From the NCBI GenBank assembly GCA_964036045.1, contig OZ038387.1, forward strand, positions 16,081,420 through 16,145,419: a stretch of DNA of 64,000 nucleotides, read 5' to 3'. The notes under the pieces are model-generated. The model was given only the letters and a program-made list of their open reading frames with translations, had not been told where the DNA came from and ran no database searches. Every line of letters begins with the position of its first letter. Positions within the stretch are counted from its first letter, which is position 1. Below are positions 11,381 to 22,697 of this stretch, piece after piece. The stretch is from Eutreptiella sp. 'Long Island Sound 2002' (Eukaryota; Euglenozoa; Euglenophyceae; Eutreptiales; Eutreptiaceae). The position numbers were made by a program, and so were the translations under genes.

Positions 11381-11640
11381 GGACGCGCCATTGACGTTCT
11401 TGGCTCTGTCCACAAGAGATTAGACACTGATTGCAAGCGCTCAAATGTAGTGCGGCCACATAAGACATGGGTTTGGTGACAAATTTGCCAGTTACATAGG
11501 GTCATGGACACATTTGTTGTGAGCGTTTTGACCACTTGAACCCACATAGCTCTGATTTTGGGGATATCTGTGCATTCTATTCCCCTTTCTTGCAGCAGCT
11601 CACCATGCCATCTTCTCTTTTTGAACCTGGGTGTCTACAG

Positions 11641-11855
11641 CCTTGTCCAAGCTATAGTAGGCGGAGGGACCGCAGTAATTTGGGCTGTTGCATAGCTTTT
11701 ACAAGGTGGTGGGGATACATTGGACTCCATGGTGATGTGCTGGAGGTAGACTGTTTCGGATTGAGTGCCCCTGGGAGCAAAGTGATGGAAGCGTACCGAA
11801 TCAAATCAGGTACCAAATTAATACGGTCCCTACGCCCGTTGTAGCTTGGACAAGG
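11641..11855. repeat. Short inverted repeat flanking a flipped transketolase exon
   Basis: The left arm 11641-11682 (CCTTGTCCAAGCTATAGTAG, then AGGGACCG and TAATTTGG) is mirrored by the reverse complement of 11812-11855 (CCTTGTCCAAGCTACAACGG, AGGGACCG, TAATTTGG). Arms are about 42 bp at roughly 75-80% identity and enclose a plus-strand exon at 11706-11809. The same arrangement is present in A' (55796-56010). Confidence 0.75.
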
Positions 11856-12086
11856 GCGTAGCTTTTACAAGGGGGGCGGGGTACTTCTACCATGCGCTGA
11901 TGACATCAGCTTCAATGGCCACATGCTGACGGGAAGTTTGGAGGGAGGACTTCATCACAGTAGCCCTTGGGCTGTCTGTTGAAGCGGCGGAAGCGTGGAA
12001 CGCTAACCACCCGGACTCCAAGGCCCAACTGCTGGGCTGCCTCCAGCGCAAGGGTGCTACTGTGTGTACCTGTTATGGCGCAAAAT
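11706..12086 (-). pseudogene. Transketolase C-terminal fragment, last exon inverted
   Basis: On the minus strand, 12086-11891 encodes the transketolase C-domain: [19 protein letters not shown], then [10 protein letters not shown] and [10 protein letters not shown], corresponding to the family's TGSE, VRVVSMP and Y-x-x-x-VLP blocks. A one-base shift in a CCC run at about 11933 is needed to continue into [14 protein letters not shown] (family: VAVEA...W), which ends at donor gcatG/GTAGAA. The expected next piece (YVG..G...D.FG.SAP) lies on the opposite strand at 11706-11809: YIGLHGDVLEVDCFGLSAPG, ending at donor tcaG/GTACC. Flipping the segment between the inverted-repeat arms would rebuild a normal intron and exon order. 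Transketolase moves two-carbon units in the pentose phosphate and Calvin cycles. No N-terminal exons were found, so this is a remnant. Frameshift and inversion are shared with A' (55861-56241). Confidence 0.7.
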
Positions 12087-12540
12087 CTTGGGATTGTGGC
12101 ATGACACCACAAGAGTAACACCAGTGGGTAACACCCGGCAAGAAAAGTGACAATTGTGCAATTGTGCATCACTACTGATCAACTGAGTACAAACCACTAT
12201 GTTACCCCGATCGACCACCTCAAAAAACCCTTATATACCCCTCCTTCAAAAAAGTGAACTATTACCCAAAATTTAGGGTGTTACCTCGTAGATAAAGGAA
12301 TATCGTGCAGACCGAGACAGGGTGTTGTGTTCACATGGGTCAAGAAGTGAGCGTTGCCACTCAAAGGCTGCAATAGCACACACTCGAGAATCATTGCACC
12401 CAATTGCTTGTTGCCGAAAATGGCATTTGTGACATTTCTATTGTGCCCACGAGATTTTTCATGGTACCTATGGTGGTTTCCATGAACTTTTGACCATTGT
12501 CCAAAGTTCCGACTTTGAAACAATCTTGTGATGGGTGTTA

Positions 12541-12715
12541 GGCACGCCGTTCCGTTCCGTTCCGTTCCACGTGAAATCCGGGATCCTGACCCCCCCCACT
12601 CCCCCCCCAATGGAATGGATACCACGGAACAGTTTTGGGCCCAAATACGCGCCCCCCAACTGTCCCGCGGCTGGTCCCGAGGACCCAACTTGAGGGACGT
12701 GTTAGAAGACTTGGG
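12541..12715 (+). repeat. Dispersed ~175-bp repeat, copy 1
   Basis: Shares an ordered series of words with 25080-25252 (reversed), 56705-56877 and 59055-59230: CCACGTGAAATCC, GGATCCT, a C run, ATGG-AATGG-TACCACGGAA, CCCCCCAA, CTGGTCC, GAGGAxCCAAC and AGGGACxTxTTAGAAGAC followed by a homopolymer. It starts with four CCGTT units. No coding potential; probably a non-autonomous mobile element, ends not defined. Confidence 0.7.
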
Positions 12716-12823
12716 GGGGGGGGGGGCTTCCCCCCTCTGCCTCTGGATGTGTGCCGTGAGTTTTTTTTCTGTGCCTGCTAATGAAGCCATGAGAAATGCA
12801 ATAGAAATAGCAATACATGTGGG

Positions 12824-15430
12824 TCACACTGCAGCACCGCGTAAGCACTTCTGCACTAGGCCTGGGATCAGGGAGCGGAGGACGGCCTTTGCGTTAGGTG
12901 CGTACCAATCGGGGTACCTGATCAGAGCTCTACGCTGGTCCCCCTGATACTGGGCCAGTTTATTCTTCAGGGTCACAGATACCTGACCTGTGCGTGGGTT
13001 GATCTATAGGTTTGACTCCAGAGTGGTCAGCTCAGGGCCCCAGCCCTCCTGTTGCAGTGTCAGATCATACAATTTCGTATAAAGAGCCTGCAGTGCTTCG
13101 ATAGGGATGTGGCCAACGGCCGCCCCTACGAGATTGTCCCGAAACCGGAAAGGGAAGGCTGGCACAGCCATAGGTCTAATGAACTGTGAAATGTCCTTAC
13201 GGACATCGTTCCAGGGCCTGTCAAAAAACTGGTGCTCTTGATATATAGCATACAAACAAGAGAGTTGGGCACTCAGTGTGCCTCCGATTGCCACTCCACG
13301 GATCTGCCTCATGACTCTGTCACCAATAACAAAGAGGTCATTCTGCAATACCTCATACCTCGCATACGCCAATACCTTAGAGAACGTAAATGTGTCAAAG
13401 TTTTCGGCGTAGCCGACACCGAAATGATCCAGACGCTTGTCATCCTTGCAAATTGCAAACCTCAGCTCATGATTTACCTTGCGTTTTCCCCGGGCCAGAC
13501 TCACCAGGCGGTGGACATTCTGCAGGGCGTCCAAAACCCCGTCACGGTCAAGGGAAGGGAAGAAGTCCTAGATATCCAGTTCCCACAGCCAGCCCCCCCC
13601 CCCCCTTGGGGTGGATTCCCCGAGGGTATCGTGTGTGTAAGGTGTGAGAGAGCTGGGTGGCGTATGTTTTGACGTCATGAATCTTTACCATTTCCACACA
13701 CCTTCGTAGCTTCACTTACCTATAGTGATAGGCAGCGTCCGATTTTCTTTGAATATTGTTTCAGTGGGTGGCTGTAGTGGCTGAAAACGACACGAAACTT
13801 CAAGCGCTTTTCCGGGGAAAGGGACTCATCTTCTTCGGTCATTTTGTTTTTAGGCAAAAGGAAGGAGATGGGTGGGCCCTTCTCCGAGCCCAGGTCCAAG
13901 AATTTTTGCAGACCTGCAGCGTGTGCATCCTGCAGTAGGATGTCGGCAGCTCGTGACAGGGCCTCTGCATGTGATTCACATGTATGTACAGTCCTTGAAC
14001 TGTTTTTTGTCTTCATACAAGGCCAACAAGTGCTTATAGTACAATCGCCGGCACATGCACACCATCTTACCCCCATTCTTGTCTAGTGGCAGGAATACAT
14101 ACTGGTCCTGGTACCTGTCCCTCATGGCTTCCAAGGTGTCTGAGCGTAAGCACCACGGCAGTTTGTGGTTTGTGGCATGGTACAGTTGTTGTAGCCCTGC
14201 GGTTAGGCCGTGGAAAGCCCACCATTTTCCATCTTCCGCCCCGCCCAACCGTGTCAGTGTGCGGCGTGCTTGTGCTAGAGCACGATCCAGTTTATACCAT
14301 GGTGCAATAGTGCAGTTTGTGGCATTCTGGTCCAATACTCGGGCGTAGTTCCCGAGCACAGCATTTAGTCCTACTCTGTCTCTGACAATGCAGCAGCCTT
14401 CCACCTTAGTCACAGTATCAGGCAAAAGGTGGCAATCGCATGGGGATCGGGAAATTTTCTTCATGTCTGACCATTTTTCCCTTGGTTCTTTCTGTCGTAG
14501 GAAATCAGACACAGTTGGTTCCCGCTTCCCTACAAAACGGACCACAGTCTCAAGATACGATACCACACACGGGGACAGTTTCAGTGTAGTCAGAATATGG
14601 GCAGCCATGGATCGCAGGCTTGTCAGGTCAATCTGGGTACTGACAGGGTAGGGGATGGGGATGCGTGACGGAAGCTGGATGCCTACATCCTTGCGGACGT
14701 GTGTGCGCACGCGATGGAGTAGACGTGAGTACATTTCAGGCTTCAGGCAGTCTTTGCCGTGGCGTATCAGCCACATCTCATGCTTGAGTCGAAAAACTCT
14801 CCCGCGGGATTGAATTAAGCTGTGTGCGTCTGCAATCAAAGCGGCACGTTCTCCTTTATTCATGCCTCGCAAAGGGCCTCTAAGGCATCTCCATCGCGCC
14901 GATCGCCATTTGCCTGAGTGCTTGTTCCAGATTCCCCCCACCGTGCGCATCCAGAATCTTTCCCGCCGTCTGGCAATAGAACAGGGGAATCGCTCCAGGG
15001 GGATCAGGATCCAGTGTTCGAGGCCTTCTACCGCCATTGTCATATATACCGGGTGTGACGCTGTAGGATCTCGAGAGCATGCGTCTTGCCTGCAGGTGTT
15101 CGGTAAACCGTTTGTGTAACACGCGCAATTTTCCATCCCCCCCTACCTGGCCTATATAAATCCGGCCATTTTTGGCGCTCACCAAACAAGCAAATCAACA
15201 AAAAAGGCGACGACACGTGGGTACAGATCTCAAGTGGGCCCACTTTCGCAGTCCCTACGGGTTTTAATGCACATCGAGCATGCATGAGCCACAGTAGGAT
15301 GATTTCAAACCCATTATACATCCATACTCTTTGAAGAGGTGTATGCCTATACCGCTTGCCTCCTTTCCATACCGGAAGGAAGTGGTCGACCTTGGAAGCA
15401 CTCCGAAGGACTTCAAGATTGATCAACGAG
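12824..15430 (-). mobile_element. Penelope-like retroelement with N-terminal GIY-YIG, decayed
   Basis: Minus strand, N to C. A GIY-YIG nuclease: RIYIGQVGG near 15155, RFTEHLQARR near 15100, then after one frameshift near 15056 VEGLEHWILIPLERF and ARRRERFWM with the catalytic Glu. A spacer with a C-x-C motif (SPCDCHLLPD) follows. Reverse transcriptase blocks: VFLPLDKNGGKM near 14075 (the ADKG-like N-terminal block), FLLPKNK and SPEKRLKFRVV near 13830, WELDI-stop-DFFPSLDRDG (motif A) at 13550-13580, GVAIGGTLSAQLS (motif B) near 13290, RFRDNL (motif C) at 13130-13147, and a tail ending at TGA 12824. Domain order matches the permuted Penelope-like elements known from algae and invertebrates. Inactivated by at least three frame changes and two in-frame TAG codons (13568-13570, 13004-13006). 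The stretch 15186-15430 is an open lead region without a motif. The half copy is at 56986-58956. Confidence 0.75.
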
Positions 15431-16740
15431 GTGTTTGCGTGGCATCCAAGTCGGCTTCATCAAGCATATCAAGGTATTTTTCGAATTTGTTTGAAGCAAC
15501 CGAGGAACGACGAACGACAGAAGGTTTCCACAAAGGCGTTAGCGCACCGCGTTTCGGTTGTGGATCAATCGCACGCGCCGCGATCAAGAACCCATGAACT
15601 TTACGACATGCAAAAAGAGATCAAAAAAATTGAGCAGGCATGGAAATTTTATTATTGCAGTTGTGTGAGAATGTGCCAACTCGATGGTTTTGGGCATTTT
15701 CCCCAGTTTTTCTGAACTTTCCGTCCAATGTGCCAAAATCTCGTTCCTTTGGGGTTAAATTGGGGGGTTATGTATTTTTCTTTGAAGTCTGTGAGAAAAG
15801 GCCGTTGCAGAAATTTATGGTTTGGGGGGGGGGGGGGGGGCATCATTGTCTTCACATGAAAATTTCCATCGTTTGTGCACCGTTCATGGTAAGGCAAGGC
15901 GGCAAAGCCAACTTCGAATCCAAGACGAGGAAAGAAGAGAGAGGGAAGAGCTGGAGACGCGCAAGAGACGCGCAAAGGATGTGATCAAAATTGCAGCAAG
16001 ACGTGCCGCACGTATCATCTACATCCACACACTCCCCTCCTTCTCTTCCCTCACTATGAAATTGAAATTTCGCTTCGGATATGAAGAGGTGAGTATGTAA
16101 AGGATAAGCTGATGGCATCGTTGGTGGATATCCGTCGGCGACTGATTAGCTGTTGAGACAATATGAGGTAAACAGTCAGAGAACTTCGGATGAAAGGGTA
16201 CCCAACGACATGGTGCAAGAAGAGTTTTCTCAATCACTGCGACGGTGTGGACTGCTGCAAAGCATTCTTGCCCAAGCACATCAACAGTTTGGAGTAGATT
16301 GTGAACCATATGAAGTTCTAGTCATAGTTGTCTACGGTTTGTTTGATTTCAGTTGTGTGCGTATCTCTGTGTTGTCTACAGACAAAGTTGGCAAAGATGA
16401 GAAAGGCGGCCCAACAAAAAAGTAGCTCTCTGCTCAAGGACACGAGGCACGCATGCAACACACACACACACACACACACACAGCATGAGCATGTCGTCAA
16501 GTAGGATTCATATAACATGTGCACGGCGAAATGCGTGAGGTGTAGAACACAACATCGATGAAAACATTGGTTGCTTTGTGTTGTACCACAGCCTATGGAA
16601 TTTCTTATCCATTGTTGAGCCGTGCCCATGCCTACTTTCTCGTTGACTTTTGAGGATTTTCAAAAACATCACGAACAACCATACTAGCTGTCTTACTCGT
16701 ACTAGAGTGAGCACATACGCACACCCAAACACAAACACAA

Positions 16741-16772
<32 letters not shown>

Positions 16773-18340
16773 ACAAACAATGCAACACGCGTTGCTTATC
16801 TTATCTTCCTTGAGGAGTTCAACGTCGGGTTCCTGTACCCAGCGGTTTTACTATCAATTGACCATCCAGTGCATAGGTGCAGTGAACACCAAAATGGATA
16901 TTGTCTCAGATTTCATGCATCGTTGAGACATGGCTTTTCCACTTACATTGCTTCGTTTTTTTGTCTGTGTCAACATGAATTGACATCCGCGCCATACCTG
17001 CATGTCAAAGTACTCTTTTGGGCCGAAGTTTGGCATCTACGTAAAAATTTGCCAAACGGAGCTGACCCAGCCACGGAGCGGGGGGGGGGGGCGTGCCGTG
17101 CCACGGTGCCGCCACATAGGGTGTGTCGTGTCACACGGGGCCGCCGCTGTGTCGTGTTGTGTTGTGTTGTGTGCACTTGTGTCACTTGTGTCACCTGTGC
17201 CGGCCGTGCCACCATGACATGGAGGGGGGGTGGGAGGGGGGGGGCATCGGAAAGTGTGCCGCGGCACGTGCCGTGACATGGGTAAGCTCCAACGACAAAA
17301 GTGCTGCAATTTTTACATTTGTGATAAAGGCCTGAGCACAAAGGTGCGCGCGCACCTAGGCAATGAACCTAATTTCCGCGGCAATGCATTGCACTTGTTT
17401 TCCAGATGGCCACGGTGACCACAGTAGCCACTGTGTTCCCACATAGGATTGCCCCGGATTCTTACTGAATTCCAAATGCCAGGAGGCAGTCCGAATCCAA
17501 ATAAGCAACGTTGCTTCTCTACTGAGGAAGGGAGTACGCGTATGTCTATGCGCTATGTCTACTTAGCCATTCCCAACCATTCCCTCTGGCAAGTGGCGAG
17601 TGCTCTTCGGGCAAAAGCCGATATTTCCTGCACCAGAAAGTTTTCCAGAAAGCGGTGCGAGCAGGCATTCTCTTCGTCTCAACATGCTTACTAGCTACCA
17701 CATCAAGGCCAGCGGCCACCGTGTACAAGTCTGTTTTGCAACGGTGAAATTCAACCCTGCTCTGTGACTCATTTGGGATGGCAATAACCAAAGAGGCCTC
17801 TGCTTTGGTTGGTCAGCATTGATCGGAGGTTACATCCCAATTTCAACATACTAGCCCCACGTGTGTATGACTGGTAACTCTACATGAGTTCAAGAGGGAC
17901 CGAAAATTGTTCCGTCTGAGCACCAATGCTTGTTGCTTGTCGCTACGTTTCAAACCTCATCCCAGTGTCTTAATCAGTAGTATAAAACCAGATTTGGGGT
18001 GGTGTCCAAATTTCAAAGTATGAGAAGGAGAGGTTTGGAGCCTGTTGGACGCATGGTGGTTACAGGAAAGGCTGTTTGGCACCCCAAAACAGCACTCTGG
18101 GGGGGGTACAAAGCGCGGCGCACGTAGTGTGTACATTGGGGTCGTTCCAAGGACATTCAAACCCGGTTCACAGGGTAGTGCACGCAGTCTCTCTCTTACC
18201 AAGGCACACACCTGCACCAGGACACAATCACAGATACAGCACGAAAGAGAACTCGGAGAACTGACATGCTGTTCCCACTGTGTACAAGCTTTCCTACATT
18301 TGGGCTTGTGGCCCTTTGGGTTCCCGCCCAGAATTTAATC
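15431..18340. other. Non-coding stretch with microsatellites
   Basis: No gene recognised. It holds a G run of about 15 at 15824-15840, a (CA)n at 16458-16482, an impure (CA)n/(AAACAC)n at 16721-16776, a G/T-rich tract of GTGTC and GTGTT words at 17085-17275 and a short G run near 18100. Frames open on both strands around 16150-16430 and 17450-17790, but no domain is visible. Confidence 0.5.
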
Positions 18341-18345
18341 TAAAT

Positions 18346-18440
18346 AGAGAACAATCAGTAGGAGCTTCAACAATGTGAGAACAATCAGTGGGAGTAGGAG
18401 CTTCAACAATATGAGAACAATCAGTAGGAGCTTGGACAAT
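18346..18440 (+). repeat. Three-unit tandem repeat, ~31-36 bp
   Basis: Units of GAGAACAATCAGT(A/G)GGAG followed by AGCTTCAACAAT or AGCTTGGACAAT. The middle unit has an extra TAGGAG. Confidence 0.75.
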
Positions 18441-18469
18441 ATACAGGGCATTGATTATTATTTATTTTA

Positions 18470-18962
18470 TTTCTTGATGAATTGATAAAAAGGCATGCCA
18501 GGCGAATCGGTTCCCTACCTTCGCCGAACCATACTCAGCCTCTGCGGACTTATTGTCAAACTCTGTGTTCAACCGCCTGCGCAGTCGAGTAGCACTTAAT
18601 CCCTGAGTATCACTTAATCCCCGAACGGAAGCGCCACAGGCACTCCCACCTGAGTAGGTCCAGGTGAGGTAGGCTTAACCGAGGGCCTGGGGAGAAGTGC
18701 ATACCTGGGCCCAGAAGAAGCCCCGTGAGAAGTGCACCAAGCTTCTGATCAGTACAAACCCCAGAAGAAGTATGCTATGTTTACTTTTTCTCTTGATGAA
18801 TTGATAAAAAGAGAGAAAACAGAGTGTTGTTGCCGCAGGCGAATCGGTTCCCTACCTTCCCCGAACCATACTCAGCCTCTGCGGACTTATGATTGAACTC
18901 TGTGTTCAACTGCCTGCGCAGTCGCAGTTGCTACCTGAGTAGCACTTAACTGAGTCAGTAAC
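18470..18962 (+). repeat. Imperfect direct repeat pair, ~130 bp
   Basis: 18470-18605 and 18793-18955 share TTGATGAATTGATAAAAAG, AGGCGAATCGGTTCCCTACC, GAACCATACTCAGCCTCTGC and GAGTAGCACTTAA in the same order. The second copy has insertions. No coding content. Confidence 0.7.
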
Positions 18963-19101
18963 TCAGTCTGGCAGGAAGTTGCAGCGCCGCATCTTACCTC
19001 CGCCAATGCCGGCTGACAAATCTGCGGTATGTTGGTGGGCATCCGATCGGCTTCAGTTATGGGATCGGTTGCTCTGATCGCGAGATGTACCAGGTTTTGA
19101 C

Positions 19102-19720
19102 CAGGGCTGGGCTGACTCAGTCAAGTCAGTCAGGAGTCACGATTTTTTGACTCAGTCAAGTCAAGTCATGAGTCACGCCCCTCCAGTCGACTCAGTCAAC
19201 TCACCGTGCCGCGGTGACTGTGACTGAATAGGCCCTTAGGAGTCGCGGATCGGCGGTTCAATTCCCTCTGCGATCTGTACCATGGCGCGCTGGCGATCGC
19301 TCTGCCGATCGCCGATCGGCTCTCACCCCGTTGGTCCCCACAGTAGCCGGCGAGTGACCTCGGGGCTTGTGCACAAATCCCAGGAGGTTGGCAAGGGTTT
19401 GGACGGAGATGCACAGTGCCTAGGGACATGGATGTTGGTCCTTTGGAAACTGGGTTTTCCTCCTGTTCCTCAGCATCACCCCAGGGGGGATCGAACCTAC
19501 GCTCGCTACAACAATTTTCATGCCGGATTTAACAGTGGGATTCGGCGCGGCGGCGGTTCGATTCCGGCCGCAGTCACATTTTTTGGCTGACTGAGTCATG
19601 ACTCAGTCACGAGTCACGATCGCCGGTGACTGACTCCAGTCAGTCATGAGTCATCGATTTTTTGACTCAGTCAAGTCTCAGTCACAGTCGGGCGATTTTG
19701 ACTCAGTCTGCCCAGCACTG
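19102..19720. mobile_element. Non-autonomous hAT-type element (619 bp) with 8-bp target duplication
   Basis: Ends are inverted: the left starts CAGGGCTGGGCTGACTCAGT and the right end, read in reverse complement, starts CAGTGCTGGGCAGACTGAGT, with about 22 of 26 bases matching. Both ends are flanked by GTTTTGAC (19094-19101 and 19721-19728), a perfect 8-bp duplication. CAG(G/T)GCTGGGC ends plus an 8-bp target duplication are the hAT signature. Sub-terminal regions are packed with TGACTCAGTCA and AGTCACGA words, likely transposase-binding repeats. The centre has two stretches resembling tRNA T-arms (GGCGGTTCAATTCCC, GGCGGTTCGATTCCG). No transposase frame remains. Confidence 0.85.
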
Positions 19721-20584
19721 GTTTTGACAAACTTTGGTGCATTTCGTGCTTTGAACTTTGTGCTTTGCCTTTGCTTTCACCGTTCCTGAATCATAAGAAA
19801 GTGGTGTAACACATGTCATCATGGAGCAAGAATCATTCATGCGCAAGGGGATATAACCCTACCATGCAACACGGCAGCCTGGCACCCCTAGGGGGGGGGG
19901 GGGGGCTACACCCGCATACGGAGGTGGGCGAAGCAAAGAAGGACCAAAAACCTTCTTTTGGAACCACAATGGGTTCATATGAACCCTCATTGGGGAGGGG
20001 GGGGGGGTTGCTACTTTGTGTCGTGCCCCGTGCCCCCCCTAGCAGCGAGCTTAGCCGCTCGCTGAGCTGAATGACACAATCAATCCTTTTTCTAGATCCA
20101 TGCCTTTGTCTTGTAAAATGTCTTTTATCTATTCCTGATGTCTCAAGGCAAAATGCAGTATTTTCGATTGTGCTGTTTTGAATCATGATGACAATGAATA
20201 CCGTTATTATTATGTTAATGTTGTTGTTGTTATTGTGCTTATGTTGCTTGTGGCGTTCTTGGTTTTTGGTTTTTTGGTTTTTGGAAAAACAACATGCAAT
20301 GCTTGTGATGTGGAAAAGAATTTTGGTACTTGGATGATGGCAAATTACACTGTGTTCTAATTTATCTGTGTGCTTAGGGTGACAAATTGGAGGGTCTTTG
20401 TGTGCAGTCCCCTCCTTGCACTCGACTTGGGTGCAGACCACCCCTAGCCTCCAGGTTTTGTTCCATAAGAGGGCAGTGCACACATAGTGCATGCACGTTG
20501 CGGCCACTCCTCCCCTTTGTGCATGCATGCTCTAATGCACAATTACTGTCCGAAAGCTTTGTCAAAATGGTTTCTTGTATAATT
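19721..20584. other. Non-coding stretch with G runs and a 16-bp palindrome
   Basis: G runs at about 19891-19906 and 19996-20009 flank GGGTTCATATGAACCC (about 19971-19986), a perfect palindrome. The rest is AT-rich with no gene. Confidence 0.5.
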
Positions 20585-20585
20585 G

Positions 20586-22682
20586 GTCTGCGAGCCACAT
20601 TGAGGGCAAACATGGGCTTTACAGGTTGTGGCCACCCATTTTGGACCCATTCCTGTCCCACACAAGCTCTCAAAAAGTGTTGAAAACCCCCACCTCAACC
20701 ATATATGGGTGAAAAGAAAGCCAAAAATGTGATCTCACAAAGAAATGACAAGGGACCATCATTTAGGGTGAAATTGTGTTCATGGGAAAAATCTCTTCTT
20801 GCAAAATTCAAGGGTTGTGGGCGTGATTGTGTTGACATTTGTTGTTTTTGACCCTGTTCAGCAGCTGAAGGCTCTTAAGATGCATGAAAGAGGCCCGTTG
20901 GGAAATCAGAAAGCAGACAAATAGGGATGATTGGACAAAGGAGGGCATTTGTTTTTGGCTGAATGAATTTGCTCTTATGTAGCATGCATGTGGCATGTGT
21001 TCCCTTTAGTCAAATTATGGACACAACGGCTGCAACCCCCTATCAAACTCGGGAAAAGTGTTGTCATTGTGTGAAGGGGGGGGGGGAGGAGGGGCAGCGA
21101 CGGATTTTTCTGAATAGTTTGCACATCTGAAGGCGGATCATTCTGTAGTGTGTTCTAGCCCCAGTACTGGCTTCCAGAAGCAAAAACCCCGTATTTCCCG
21201 TGCCCTGTCACGGTTTATTAAAATTTTGGTGCTAACAGTCTGGGGAATAATACTATGAGACCTGCGAATGATGCATCAGGGTGCGGTGCCCCAACGGGAG
21301 TGCATGACACTCAATAACGGGGGCTCGTGTGTTCGAGTCTTGGGCATGACTGAGCACGAATTTTATTTTGGGCTAAACTTCTACACTATAAAATGACTTT
21401 GTTGGTAGTACTAGTGTACGTACTGGTTCGCCTGTGTCGATTTTTTAAAAGTTGCTAAAAATTCGGAGCAATATGCAATGAGTCCCGCACACAAGCCAAT
21501 GTGGGAGTTGCTGCCAAATAGTGCCTTCCACCAAGGAGTGGTGCAGGCCAAATTGAGGGGGGCAGGGCTTCAGGCATCTTCCCCGTGCGGTCATAAGCTG
21601 CTAGTGAGCTGTGATTGTTCCTGTGTAGTTAGGTGTGCTACTGCGCATGCGTTTGTTTTTTCGTTCTTTTGTGTGATGGACACATGTAAGAAGCTTTGTC
21701 CATATAGAATACCTAGCCAATTTCCGATATTATGCCTTAGGGTGGTGATTTAGAGAGGCGGTGCCGTGTAAAGGCACGAGTTCATTATTGCAAGTGGAGA
21801 ATATTCTCGAACAAAATCCTGAAATATGCTGAAGGATCTGCTGTGCTTCTCCGACCTAGCCACCCAAAAACAGATCAGCAAATAGCACGGTGTTGTGATG
21901 ATGGCGGTTATTTGTTCAACTGTAGAATCTGTTGTTGGTGCCAAAACCAAGTAGGGGGGCGGGACAAATAAGTAAGGGATGGAAGGTTTCACGTCATCCC
22001 AAACGTGCAAATGGGTGCATCTGATGTACACCGCCACCCAGGGATATAAGTACAAACGGTGTCAAGAGAAGCAAAGATCACGTTGCGATAGGATGGGAAC
22101 ACGTGTTGCTTTGTGCCTCTCCTTCCCCTTCACTTTGTCCAAGTCGGGTTCCCTGCTGAGACGAGGCGATCGGACCGTGTTTAGACGGGATCGTACCATG
22201 CTCGGACAATTGGACAATCTTGTGTGAACATACACGTCTCGACTAGCGCGTGTGACCCGATATGAACATATGCATTTTTGCGTGGTTTCTTTTGCGTGGG
22301 GGGAGTAGGTTAGAGGTGAAGACAGTTGGTGTGCTATATGCGCGTGTCACGCCTTTGTTCTCCGTCGAAATGAGCTACCTACTGCCAAATGCGTCACTCA
22401 ATTGGTCGCAAATAGCCCGCACTCCCCCGCCTCCAAGTGTTCTTAATCGGGAATGGAATCATTCATAGTCGAGATGCATGCGTTGCGTCTTTAACAAGCT
22501 CGGTGTGTGTGCGTTGGCAAACATGCCGCTTGGCCCTTAGTCAAGTCGGGTTGGGGGTTTTGCATGCACCCTTGGGGTAACTCTTCCTAAGTCCGAACCC
22601 TTCGCGACAATTTCCCCGCGACCATACAGCCTTGGCATCTTCTCCTAGCATTCCCCTCATCTTCCGCAGCCATGGCTACTTG
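20586..22682. other. Upstream flank of the J-domain gene, no gene assigned
   Basis: A few short frames are open (for example 21478-21753 and 21979-22227, plus strand) with no recognisable domain. A G run lies at 21077-21090. The promoter of the J-domain gene should lie at the right end, but no motif stands out. Confidence 0.4.
21285..21352 (+). other. tRNA-like remnant (A-box- and B-box-like motifs)
   Basis: TGCCCCAACGGG resembles an A box with one mismatch and GTGTTCGAGTC resembles a B box about 45 bp later, and the flanks GTGCCC and GGGCA(T) can pair. The T-arm and anticodon arm do not fold properly, so this is at best a tRNA-derived relic such as a SINE head. It is repeated in reverse at about 62332-62400. 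Confidence 0.25.
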
Positions 22683-22697
22683 ATGTCGGTCAAAGAC

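Larger units (their letters stand above)
1..14795 (+). repeat. Segmental duplication, copy A (direct)
   Basis: This block matches 44154-58956 base for base in the same orientation apart from scattered substitutions, a 9-bp insertion in the second copy near 56498, and length changes in G or C runs. The left edge cannot be placed because the window starts inside the block. The right edge is sharp: identity stops at 14795, inside the retroelement reading frame. It carries the 2H phosphoesterase gene, the nucleoside hydrolase, the transketolase fragment and the whole Penelope-like element. Confidence 0.97.

Noticed and set aside
18045-18338. Protein-coding gene at 18045-18338
   Set aside because: Open only by chance length; no motif, no splice context, and no conservation can be judged.
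21285-21352. Functional tRNA gene
   Set aside because: Box-like motifs exist, but the T-arm and anticodon stems do not pair.
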